A stretch of DNA of 64,000 nucleotides from an uncultured Mollicutes bacterium (GTDB lineage Bacteria > Bacillota_I > Bacilli_A > Acholeplasmatales > Anaeroplasmataceae), in assembly GCA_945923475.1 (NCBI GenBank), contig CAMELE010000009.1, positions 1 through 64,000 of the forward strand, read 5' to 3'. How positions within the stretch are numbered: position 1 is the stretch's first letter; each line of letters opens with the position of its first letter. The notes below the pieces were generated by a model. The model was not told where the DNA came from, did not search any database, and saw nothing but the letters and a program-made list of their open reading frames with translations. Both the position numbers and the translations under genes were made by a program. Below, piece after piece: positions 11,059 through 18,414 of the stretch.

Positions 11059-11667
11059 ATGAAGGATTTTTTTGAATATGTTTGGACTACAAAAAATAAC
11101 GAGTTTGTGGTTACAGATAGAAAAAAAGCTGTTGAAACTGATGCTTTAAAGCAAAAAAAGTTAAAGTATTTATTCTTAACTTTATTTGTTATAGGTGTTG
11201 TTTTTTTAGGATTGTTTGTATATTTTACATCATCATCAAGCTTTAAGGAAGCTTTTATAAACTATTGGTATCTATTTATCTTTGGTATTATATTAAGCTT
11301 TGGTGCATATACTCCTTATGTTAAACTAAAAAATATGCAAGTGCCTGAAAATGATGAGAAAGAAAAGGATGACGCTTTTGACTCAAAGGTATACAAGGAT
11401 ATTTTAATTTATACAAGTGCTAAAAAGGATTCCATAGTACCATTTACAATTAAGGTATACTCAAATGATGAATGTATTTTTATTAATGATTTTATATCTA
11501 TTTATCGAATAGATAAAGCAAACATATCTGCAGAAAAGGAAGACAGAACATTTATCATTGATGATAAGAAGCTTGAAAATCTATATAAAATAATAATCAA
11601 AGGAAATGATTGTGATTTGTTTTTTTATTTAGATAAAGATCATGTTTATAATATAATAAATAATTAA
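11059..11667 (+). CDS. Hypothetical membrane protein with two TM segments
   Basis: This 202-residue protein is not recognised. Residues about 33-55 and 70-85 are strongly hydrophobic and form a TM hairpin. The short N-terminus and the charged C-terminal domain (about 90-202, alternating strands and acidic stretches such as NDEKEKDD) probably both face the cytoplasm. It is the last gene before a bidirectional terminator and starts 10 nt after the ABC-F gene. The C-terminal part could be a small PH-like or EbsA-like domain, but no motif supports this firmly. Confidence 0.65.
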   Translation: MKDFFEYVWTTKNNEFVVTDRKKAVETDALKQKKLKYLFLTLFVIGVVFLGLFVYFTSSSSFKEAFINYWYLFIFGIILSFGAYTPYVKLKNMQVPENDEKEKDDAFDSKVYKDILIYTSAKKDSIVPFTIKVYSNDECIFINDFISIYRIDKANISAEKEDRTFIIDDKKLENLYKIIIKGNDCDLFFYLDKDHVYNIINN

Positions 11668-11717
11668 AAAATCCTTTTGTTGAGCCTAAAAATTATAGTC
11701 TCTTCAAAGGGATTTTT
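11667..11717. terminator. Bidirectional terminator between convergent genes
   Basis: A 13-bp stem (11667-11679 with 11705-11717, one G-U pair) begins with A5 and ends with T5. It therefore works as a rho-independent terminator in both directions, for the gltX-to-11.6-kb operon and for ispG. Confidence 0.8.
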
Positions 11718-11721
11718 GTTA

Positions 11722-12759
11722 TTATAAAAGGTCGATTTCCTTTTTTAACTCGGAAATTATGTCATCCTCTTTAATTTTTCTTATAATTTGACCATGCTTA
11801 AATAAAACTGCTTCGCCTTTACCACCAGCAATACCTAAATCAGCCTCACGTGCCTCGCCAGGACCATTTACAACACAACCCATAACAGCCACATGAATAT
11901 CCTTTTTAACCGTGTATAAATAATTTTCAATTTCCTTAGCAATTGGAATCATATTATATTGGGTTCTACCACAGGTAGGACATGATGTAAAAATTGGTGT
12001 ATTATCAATCATGTTTAAATTCTTTAAAATTTCTTTAGCTGCTCGTATTTCATAAATTGGATCATCAGTTAAGGAAACTCTTATAGTATTTCCTATACCC
12101 TTTTTTAAAATAGAAGAAATTCCAATTGCTGATTTAATAATGCCTGAGAATGTAGTACCAGCCTCAGTAATACCAACATGTAATGGATAGGGGAAGGTGT
12201 TAGCCGCAAGCTCATATGCTTCCTCACAAAGATTAATATTTGACGCTTTAATTGAAATTACTATATTATGAAAATCTAATTCCTCTAAAATAGAGATATG
12301 CATTTTACATGCCTCAATCATATTTTTAGCATTTAATTCCATTCCTTTTGGAAGAGAACCACTATTTACACCAATTCTTATTGCAATATCATGCTTTTTT
12401 GCTAATTCAACAATTTCTTTAATCTTTTCCTTATTAGAAATATTTCCAGGATTTAATCTTATTTTATCTACACCTTGCTTAATAGCTTCAATCGCAAGCT
12501 CAGGATCAAAATGAATATCAGCTACAAGTGGAATATTAATTTGACGCTTAATCTGTCCAAGAGCCTTTGCGTCATCCATATTTAATACGGCAACACGAAT
12601 AATATCACAACCTGCATTAGCTAATTCGTTAATTTGCTTAACTGTAGCTAAAACATCATGCGTTTTTGTGTTTGTCATGCTTTGAATATAAACCTTATCA
12701 TTTCCACCTAAAATTAAATTGCCAACTCGACATGAATTTGTGGTATTTCTTGTAAACAT
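11722..12759 (-). CDS. ispG: 4-hydroxy-3-methylbut-2-enyl diphosphate synthase
   Basis: IspG (GcpE, 345 aa) is the 4Fe-4S enzyme of the DXP isoprenoid pathway that converts MEcPP to HMBPP. Family segments include YIQSMTNTKTHDV at the N-terminus, the TIM-barrel region RLNPGNISN, the cluster ligands CPTCGRTQ and MGCVVNGPGEA, and the preceding RVSLTDDP. The sequence has the short form without the plant-type insertion. It is transcribed alone on the - strand, convergent with the operon to its left. Its presence implies a complete DXP pathway elsewhere in the genome. Confidence 0.97.
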   Translation of the reverse strand: MFTRNTTNSCRVGNLILGGNDKVYIQSMTNTKTHDVLATVKQINELANAGCDIIRVAVLNMDDAKALGQIKRQINIPLVADIHFDPELAIEAIKQGVDKIRLNPGNISNKEKIKEIVELAKKHDIAIRIGVNSGSLPKGMELNAKNMIEACKMHISILEELDFHNIVISIKASNINLCEEAYELAANTFPYPLHVGITEAGTTFSGIIKSAIGISSILKKGIGNTIRVSLTDDPIYEIRAAKEILKNLNMIDNTPIFTSCPTCGRTQYNMIPIAKEIENYLYTVKKDIHVAVMGCVVNGPGEAREADLGIAGGKGEAVLFKHGQIIRKIKEDDIISELKKEIDLL

Positions 12760-12804
12760 ATTTAATCACCTGTTAGAATTATAGCACAAGATATAACAAA
12801 AATC

Positions 12805-12833
12805 TTGATAAAATAATAAAAAAATGATATGAT
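12805..12833 (+). promoter_or_regulatory. Promoter of rpmG
   Basis: TTGATA (12805-12810) and TATGAT (12828-12833) are spaced by 17 nt, a strong vegetative-type promoter 64 nt upstream of the rpmG start. The leader of about 55 nt contains no clear regulatory fold. Confidence 0.8.
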
Positions 12834-12897
12834 AATAAAGCGTTATAGTAAATACAAATTATTTTACGTAATTTAATTATAGAATGGAGGGAAAAAT

Positions 12898-13047
12898 ATG
12901 CGTGATTTAGTTAGATTAATTTGCGAGGAATGTGGCGAAGAAAACTACTATACAGATAAGAACAAAAGACTTAATCCTGAAAGAATTGAAATGAAGAAAT
13001 ATTGCCCACGTTGCCGTAAGCATACAAATCATAAAGAAAAGAAGTAA
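12898..13047 (+). CDS. rpmG: Ribosomal protein bL33
   Basis: This 49-residue protein of the large ribosomal subunit has the L33 pattern. The two zinc-binding CxxC pairs are in [11 protein letters not shown] and [11 protein letters not shown], with the basic [14 protein letters not shown] between them. It is therefore the zinc (C+) form of bL33. GGAGGG sits 8 nt before the ATG, a strong promoter lies upstream and a terminator directly downstream, so it forms a single-gene unit. Confidence 0.96.
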   Translation: MRDLVRLICEECGEENYYTDKNKRLNPERIEMKKYCPRCRKHTNHKEKK

Positions 13048-13048
13048 G

Positions 13049-13074
13049 AGCTAAAGTAATTTTTAGCTTTTTCT
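13049..13074 (+). terminator. Rho-independent terminator of rpmG
   Basis: AGCTAAA (13049-13055) pairs with TTTAGCT (13062-13068), followed by a T-rich tail. It starts 2 nt after the rpmG stop. Confidence 0.8.
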
Positions 13075-13099
13075 TTTTTCATAAAAGGAGTGTTTTAAG

Positions 13100-13693
13100 A
13101 TGAAAATTAAAAGATATACGGCAGGTCCATTTTTAACAAATACTTATCTAATAATTAATAATGATGAGGCTTTAGTGGTTGACCCTACAATTGGACTTGA
13201 TAAATATATTAATGATATAAATAATTATAAGATAAAGGGAGTATTATTAACACATGGCCATATTGACCATATTGCAACTGTTAATTTGTTTGACTGTAAG
13301 GTATATATATATGAGGATGAGGTTAATAAGCTATATAATAATCATTTGAATCTTTGTGATATGTTTGGTTATGATTTTCAATTTGAGAATCATGAAATAG
13401 TTAAATTAAAAAATAATGATGTTATTCTTTTTTCTGGGAAAGAAATTAAAGTTATCCATACTCCAGGACATACAAATGGTAGTATCTCATTTGTAATTGA
13501 CAATATGATTTTTACGGGGGATACATTATTTCAAATGAGTGTTGGAAGAACTGATTTTCCTACTGGAAATGCTCAAGAACTTAAAAAATCGGTTAATATG
13601 CTAATCGATGAATTTAGTGATAATACAATTATATATCCAGGCCATGGTGAGGCTACAACGATTGCAGATGAAAGGCATAATCCATTTTTATAA
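13100..13693 (+). CDS. Metallo-beta-lactamase-fold hydrolase (glyoxalase II-like)
   Basis: This is a 197-residue cytoplasmic hydrolase of the YqgX/GloB-like group. Metal ligands are in LTHGHIDHIA (HxHxDH), HTPGHTNGSIS, FTGDTLF (bridging Asp) and the C-terminal YPGHGE. The family-typical N-terminus TNTYLI and the segment GRTDFPTG are also present. Substrate is likely a thioester such as a lactoylthiol, but many members remain undefined. AAAAGGAGTG precedes the ATG. It is isolated from rpmG by a terminator. Confidence 0.9.
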   Translation: MKIKRYTAGPFLTNTYLIINNDEALVVDPTIGLDKYINDINNYKIKGVLLTHGHIDHIATVNLFDCKVYIYEDEVNKLYNNHLNLCDMFGYDFQFENHEIVKLKNNDVILFSGKEIKVIHTPGHTNGSISFVIDNMIFTGDTLFQMSVGRTDFPTGNAQELKKSVNMLIDEFSDNTIIYPGHGEATTIADERHNPFL

Positions 13694-13811
13694 TAGATAT
13701 AGAGCGTCTTCTATACCTTGCTTTTAATCCTATAGTGTGGTAAAATTACTTTAATGATTTAGGGCTTAAACGCTTTAAATTTAATTAGAGTAGATTTTAA
13801 TTGGTGATTAT

Positions 13812-14888
13812 ATGAATGAAACACAAGAGGTTAAAAAGCCTGGTAAAAATAAATATATATTAAGTATAGTATTCTTAATTGCACTTATAGTCGCTACATG
13901 TGTTGTCATTTTTACTAAATTCGATATAAAAGAGGTTTGGTCTGTTGTAAAAAGAGTAAACATTTTATATATTCTAATTGGGACAATGATGATTTTTGTA
14001 TATGTGCTTTTTGAAGGCCTAGCAATGAAAAGGGTTTTTAAAGCTATGGGAATTAATGTATCGGTTAAGGATAATTTTGCATATTCAGCAATTGATTATT
14101 ATTTTTGTGCTGTAACACCATCAGCTACTGGAGGACAACCAATCGTAGCCTATTACATGAGCAAGGATAAGATTTCATTTTCTCATTCTTCATTAACCCT
14201 ATTATTAAATACGGCATTATTTAAGATTGTACTTTTAGTATTATCTATTATTGCTATCTGTGTTTGTCATGAATTCGTGTTTAGTCATCCTATAATTATT
14301 GTTTTATATTTTATAGGATTTTTAATAAATATTTTTTTGATTTTATTATGCTTTATGACCGCATTCAAAAGAGATTGGGTTGAAAGATTAGGAAAAAAAC
14401 TTATTATATTCTTACACAAAATACACATTATTAAAAAGCCTGTTTCATCAATTCGTTTATTTAGAGGTAAAATGGACGAATATGAGGAGGGAGCTAACCT
14501 TATAAAGCAAAATCCGAAGCAGTTTACTATTGCATTAATTGATAATTTTGTTCAAAGAATTGCTTTATTCTCTGTAGGATATTTTGTATACATTTCTTTT
14601 TTTAAGATGTATCCAGAAATCAAAGGCTTTAATTATTTAGAATTGTTGTCAATTCAGGTTTTAGTGTCATTATGTGTTGATTCTTTACCACTTCCTGGTG
14701 GTGTTGGGATTTCTGAGGTATTATATTTATTATTACTTGGAAGTATTTATCAACAAAATGGGGTTGATATTTTAGCTAGTGCTATGATTTTAACCCGAGT
14801 TGTTAGCTTTTATATACCATTAATTATTACTGGCATCATTGTAGTTTGTAAGCAAATAATGGTTATTCGGATGTCAAAAAGGAGTTAG
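13812..14888 (+). CDS. Flippase-like membrane protein (UPF0104 / MprF N-terminal type)
   Basis: This 358-residue protein has about eight TM segments and belongs to the lysylphosphatidylglycerol synthase transmembrane (UPF0104) superfamily. The family motifs are FCAVTPSATGGQPIVAYYM (about residues 98-116) and the later LPLPGGVGISEVLYLLLLG. It lacks the soluble aminoacyl-transferase half of MprF, so it is more likely a lipid flippase or lipid-linked transport factor than a lysyl-PG synthase. It starts 6 nt before pssA begins and heads the four-gene phospholipid cluster, which suggests handling of phosphatidylserine or phosphatidylethanolamine (inference). Confidence 0.85.
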   Translation: MNETQEVKKPGKNKYILSIVFLIALIVATCVVIFTKFDIKEVWSVVKRVNILYILIGTMMIFVYVLFEGLAMKRVFKAMGINVSVKDNFAYSAIDYYFCAVTPSATGGQPIVAYYMSKDKISFSHSSLTLLLNTALFKIVLLVLSIIAICVCHEFVFSHPIIIVLYFIGFLINIFLILLCFMTAFKRDWVERLGKKLIIFLHKIHIIKKPVSSIRLFRGKMDEYEEGANLIKQNPKQFTIALIDNFVQRIALFSVGYFVYISFFKMYPEIKGFNYLELLSIQVLVSLCVDSLPLPGGVGISEVLYLLLLGSIYQQNGVDILASAMILTRVVSFYIPLIITGIIVVCKQIMVIRMSKRS

Positions 14889-14894
14889 ATTTTT

Positions 14895-15515
14895 ATGGTT
14901 GGTTTTTATAATTATACGGTATGGTTAACATACATTGCATTATTTAGTGGATCAGTTGGAATTTTCTTTTCATGCACTGGAAATCCACTTGTAGGTATTA
15001 TATGCTTAAGTATAAGTGGAATTCTAGATTTATTTGATGGAAAGGTAGCTAAGACAAAAAAATCTAGAACTGATGATGAAAAGAAGTATGGTATTGAAAT
15101 AGATTCTTTAACGGATTTAGTTTGTTTTGGTGTTCTTCCATGTTGCATTGGCTATGCTTTTGGGATGACTCATTGGGCATATTGCTTAGTATTTGGTTTA
15201 TTTATTTGTTGTGGAATGATTAGACTTGCTTATTACAATGTTCTTGAAGGACATCGTCAAGAGGAAGGTGGTAAGCCAGGATTTTTAGGAGTTCCTATTA
15301 CAACTTCATCAATGACTGCACCACTAGTTTTTATAATTTGTAAGCTTATTCCAAATGGTCAACAATATGTTTTTGCTGGTTATCTTCTGATTTTGGGACT
15401 ATTATATATCTTAAAAATAAGGCTACCAAAGCCAAATGTTAAGGGTGCTATTATAATGAGCATTATTTTAGTCATTATATATACTGTTGGAGTAATTTGG
15501 GTATGTCTAAAGTAA
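14895..15515 (+). CDS. pssA: CDP-diacylglycerol-serine O-phosphatidyltransferase
   Basis: PssA (206 aa) makes phosphatidylserine from CDP-diacylglycerol and serine in the membrane. The CDP-alcohol phosphatidyltransferase motif reads DLFDGKVAK, then YGIEIDSLTDLVCFG, which keeps the four aspartates. The usual Arg after the first DG pair is Lys. About seven hydrophobic segments are visible. The assignment as a serine (not glycerol) transferase is supported by psd directly downstream, with overlapping reading frames. The gene follows the flippase-like protein by 6 nt. Confidence 0.9.
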   Translation: MVGFYNYTVWLTYIALFSGSVGIFFSCTGNPLVGIICLSISGILDLFDGKVAKTKKSRTDDEKKYGIEIDSLTDLVCFGVLPCCIGYAFGMTHWAYCLVFGLFICCGMIRLAYYNVLEGHRQEEGGKPGFLGVPITTSSMTAPLVFIICKLIPNGQQYVFAGYLLILGLLYILKIRLPKPNVKGAIIMSIILVIIYTVGVIWVCLK

Positions 15516-16378
15516 GTATTATTAAAGATCGAAATGGTAAAGAATATAAGAATAAGGTTCTTTTAAGTCAACGCTTTTTATATCATACTCTTTTAGGAAG
15601 AATAGTTTTAAAGCAATTAATAAAGCCAAGCTTTTCGATTAAAATCGGGAAAAAATTAGATAGTAAAAAATCAATAAAAAAAGTGAATTCATTTGCTAAA
15701 AAAAATAATATAAAGCTTGATGATTATGAATTAGATAATATCACTTCATTTAATGATTTTTTCTCTAGAAAAATTAAGTCAGGTAAAAGAAAAATTGATT
15801 ATGACCCAACATCCTTGATTTCACCATGTGATTCAAAGCTAACAGTTTATAAGATATCCTCTAAATCAGTTTTTTCAATAAAAAATTCATTTTATAGTGT
15901 TGAAGAGTTGATTCATAATTCTCAATTAGCTAAGGAATTTGAGGGTGGATATTGCCTAGTATTTAGATTATGTGTTGATGATTATCATCGCTATTGCTAT
16001 ATTGATGAGGGAATAAAAGAAAAGAATGTTTTTATTCCAGGCTTTTTACATACTGTTAATCCAGTCGCATTTGATAATTATAAGGTTTTTTTGGAAAATC
16101 AAAGAGAATATACAATATTACATACAAAAAATTTTGGTGATGTAGTACAAATAGAGGTTGGAGCCTTGATGGTTGGAAAAATTGATAATTATCATCAAGA
16201 ATATAGCTTTGCCCGTGCAGAAGAAAAGGGTAAATTTTTATATGGTGGTTCCACAATCATTTTATTGATAAATAAAAATATTAAGATAGATGAGGATATT
16301 TTGATAAATAGTCAGAATAACACTGAAACTATTGTTAAGTATGGCGAAAAGATTGGACAAAAGACAGATGAAAGATAG
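15503..16378 (+). CDS. psd: Phosphatidylserine decarboxylase
   Basis: Psd (about 291 aa) converts phosphatidylserine to phosphatidylethanolamine. Family segments are FNDFFSRKIK, ISPCDSKL (catalytic Asp region), the DDYHRYCYIDEG block, HTVNPVAF, and EVGALMVGKI. The self-cleavage motif appears as GGST within FLYGGSTIILL, in place of the more common LGST; the Ser that becomes the pyruvoyl group is conserved. An in-frame TTG at 15497 exists, but ATG 15503 has GGAG about 10 nt upstream and is preferred. The start lies inside pssA, so the two are translationally coupled. Confidence 0.94.
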   Translation: MSKVSIIKDRNGKEYKNKVLLSQRFLYHTLLGRIVLKQLIKPSFSIKIGKKLDSKKSIKKVNSFAKKNNIKLDDYELDNITSFNDFFSRKIKSGKRKIDYDPTSLISPCDSKLTVYKISSKSVFSIKNSFYSVEELIHNSQLAKEFEGGYCLVFRLCVDDYHRYCYIDEGIKEKNVFIPGFLHTVNPVAFDNYKVFLENQREYTILHTKNFGDVVQIEVGALMVGKIDNYHQEYSFARAEEKGKFLYGGSTIILLINKNIKIDEDILINSQNNTETIVKYGEKIGQKTDER

Positions 16379-17063
16379 AATTATAAAATCAAAGTTTTAT
16401 CAAAATTGTCTTCGCTTTAATATTTTTTATTTAGTATTACCTATTATCATATATTTGATTATGTGGCTTTGTTATAATTTGGCAATATTTATTAATCATA
16501 ATGAGGTTATATTAGAACATGAAATTGACAAGCATATACCTTATATAAAATATTTTGTTGTTCTTTATTTTACATATTATTTTATGCCGATAGTTTTATT
16601 CTGGGCAATATCATTTAAGAATAAGAATAAGTACTATTTTTGCTTATTAGTTTTATGTATAAATAATTTATTATGCTATATTTTTTATTGCTTTTACAGT
16701 GTAAAGGTTATAAGAGAGAGCAGTGTAAATATAAATATGTCATTATGTGACATAAATTCATTTGATAGTATTTTTGACTATTTAGTTTCATTTATATATA
16801 GAATAGATAAAGATGCTTTAAATTCATTACCATCAATTCATGCAGGTACTGGGCTACTAATGATAATTATGTCAATTCCTGACAAGAGATGTAAATTGAA
16901 CATTTGGTTAATAGTATTCGGTATTTTTAGTGGTATTGGCTGCATCTTATCCACTGTGTTTATTAAACAACATAATCTTATTGATGTTATAGTCGGTTTA
17001 ATTTTAATGCTTGTCGTATATACGATTGCATTTATTATAAATAAGTATAAAATAAAAAGCTAG
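16368..17063 (+). CDS. PAP2-family membrane phosphatase
   Basis: The protein (about 230 aa) has six TM segments and the PAP2 catalytic core. PSIHAG lies about two thirds along and STVFIKQHNLIDVIVG follows, giving the two catalytic histidines and the Asp. The first basic motif is weak. Likely substrates are phosphatidic acid, phosphatidylglycerol phosphate or undecaprenyl diphosphate. The gene overlaps the 3' end of psd and completes the flippase-pssA-psd-PAP2 cluster. The ATG at 16368 is chosen because earlier in-frame starts lie far inside psd; no strong Shine-Dalgarno sequence is visible for any of them. Confidence 0.85.
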   Translation: MKDRIIKSKFYQNCLRFNIFYLVLPIIIYLIMWLCYNLAIFINHNEVILEHEIDKHIPYIKYFVVLYFTYYFMPIVLFWAISFKNKNKYYFCLLVLCINNLLCYIFYCFYSVKVIRESSVNINMSLCDINSFDSIFDYLVSFIYRIDKDALNSLPSIHAGTGLLMIIMSIPDKRCKLNIWLIVFGIFSGIGCILSTVFIKQHNLIDVIVGLILMLVVYTIAFIINKYKIKS

Positions 17064-17144
17064 CTCATAATTTTTGAATAAAATGTCTATAGAAAATGCA
17101 CTAGTCAATAGAAAGTAGACAATTGGTGGTATATTTTTATACAA

Positions 17145-17420
17145 TCAATTTTCTTGATTTATACAAAGCGAATTAAGAAGTAGATAAAGCTCAGATAATG
17201 CCTGTTGCTTTTCTTCGGCTTCTATTCGCTTTCTATATTTATCTTGTATCAAATTCTTTTCTTTAAAAGATATGGGTGTTTCATAATTTAACATATATGC
17301 TGGTCTCTCATAATTAAAGAAATGAATGTATTTTTCGATTGCTGCTGGAATGTCATCAGAATCATTAAATTTTAAATCTATAAATAATTCTTCCTTCAAC
17401 CATCCATTAATAGCTTCCAT
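17145..17420 (-). pseudogene. IS3-type transposase orfB, C-terminal fragment
   Basis: The 91 residues correspond to the end of the integrase core. They begin at MEAINGWLKEEL, whose Glu is the last of the DDE triad, and continue through FFNYERPAYMLNYETP, the usual IS150-group C-terminus. The N-terminal two thirds are missing. DNA upstream matches the + strand copy only through GTGCAATGGAAGC and then diverges, which marks the recombination point near 17425. It differs clearly from the + strand copy, so the two came from different elements. Confidence 0.85.
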
Positions 17421-17435
17421 TGCACGATTAAAAAA

Positions 17436-18370
17436 ATGATACTCAGCGAAAAGACGTGGTGCAAAGAAGGTGTACGTTACCTACTCAACATAGAATACGA
17501 AGTAATTATGGAATTATCCAGGAAGTATTCTATAAATGAATTATGTATTGAAATAGATGTTAATCGATCAGGTTTCTATAAATGGCTTAATAGATTATCC
17601 ACTACTTCTACCAGAATGCAAGATAGAATCAATAATATTCAACTTTTTATCAAATACCATATTAAATATCCATCACATGGTTATAGGTGGTTAAATGCTA
17701 AAATAAGACTAGATATGGGACTTATAATATCTGGTCAATACGCACATAGAATATGTAAGTACGCTGGAATTGCCTCACATGCTAGACATGTTAAAAGATA
17801 TGGTAAAGCCAAAAAGGAATTAAAAGGCTTTCCAAAGTTGGTTTTAAAAAGCATGAAAGTAACAGCTCCATATATGGTTGTCGTTAGTGATATGACAGCC
17901 TTTTAGGCAAACGGTGTATATTATGAATTAACATTATTTATGGACTTATACAATGACGAAATAATAGCTTATTCTTTATCCGATAAAAAGGGGATCCAAA
18001 CACATATCACTTGACTCTTTTGGAGGTTTTACAAAAGAAAAAAGAGTACGCAGACTTTGAAACAATCCTTCACACTGATCAAAGGTCTGTATACTCCTCA
18101 AAGAAATTCAATTAATCCCTTCCCTTATATAATATCATACATTCAATGTCTCGAGCAGGAAAACCTACAGATAATGGTGCAATGGAAGCTATTAATGGAT
18201 GGTTGAAGGAAGAATTATTTAATGATTTTAGAATTAAAGAATCGGACGAGCCGACTCTGGTAGTTGAAAAATCTATTAAGTTTTTTAACGAGGAAAGACT
18301 ACTTATTCTCTTAATTACCTAAACCTTAAGCAATTTAAGGAACTTTATGACCCCCCTAAAACATTAAAAG
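17436..18370 (+). pseudogene. IS3-type transposase orfB, disrupted
   Basis: Residues from about 17436 read as an IS150-type OrfB: an HTH_21-like part (NRSGFYKWLNR, SHGYRWLNAKI) and the first Asp in VVVSDMTAF. The frame then stops at TAG 17904-17906. Homology resumes in other frames with HTDQRSVYSSK, a TAA at 18113-18115, then SMSRAGKPTDNGAMEAINGW and, after another shift near 18297, YSLNYLNLKQFKELY. There are at least two stops and two frameshifts, so no active transposase is made. Confidence 0.88.
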
Positions 18371-18414
18371 TGTCTACTTTCTATTGACTAGTGCACATTA
18401 TCCAAAAATTTTTA

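Larger units (their letters stand above)
17097..18395. mobile_element. Decayed chimera of two IS3/IS150-type elements
   Basis: The element is bounded by a perfect 25-bp inverted repeat (17097-17121 and 18371-18395, starting TGCACTAGTC and ending AAGTAGACA). The left end carries the 3' part of an orfB on the - strand. The rest carries a different, also broken, orfB on the + strand. Both halves run outward with their 3' ends at the repeats, so two copies in opposite orientation have been joined near 17425. No orfA remains beyond a slippery A7 at 17430. Flanking bases (GAAAA versus CATTA) show no target duplication. The element separates the phospholipid cluster from the sugar locus. Confidence 0.85.
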
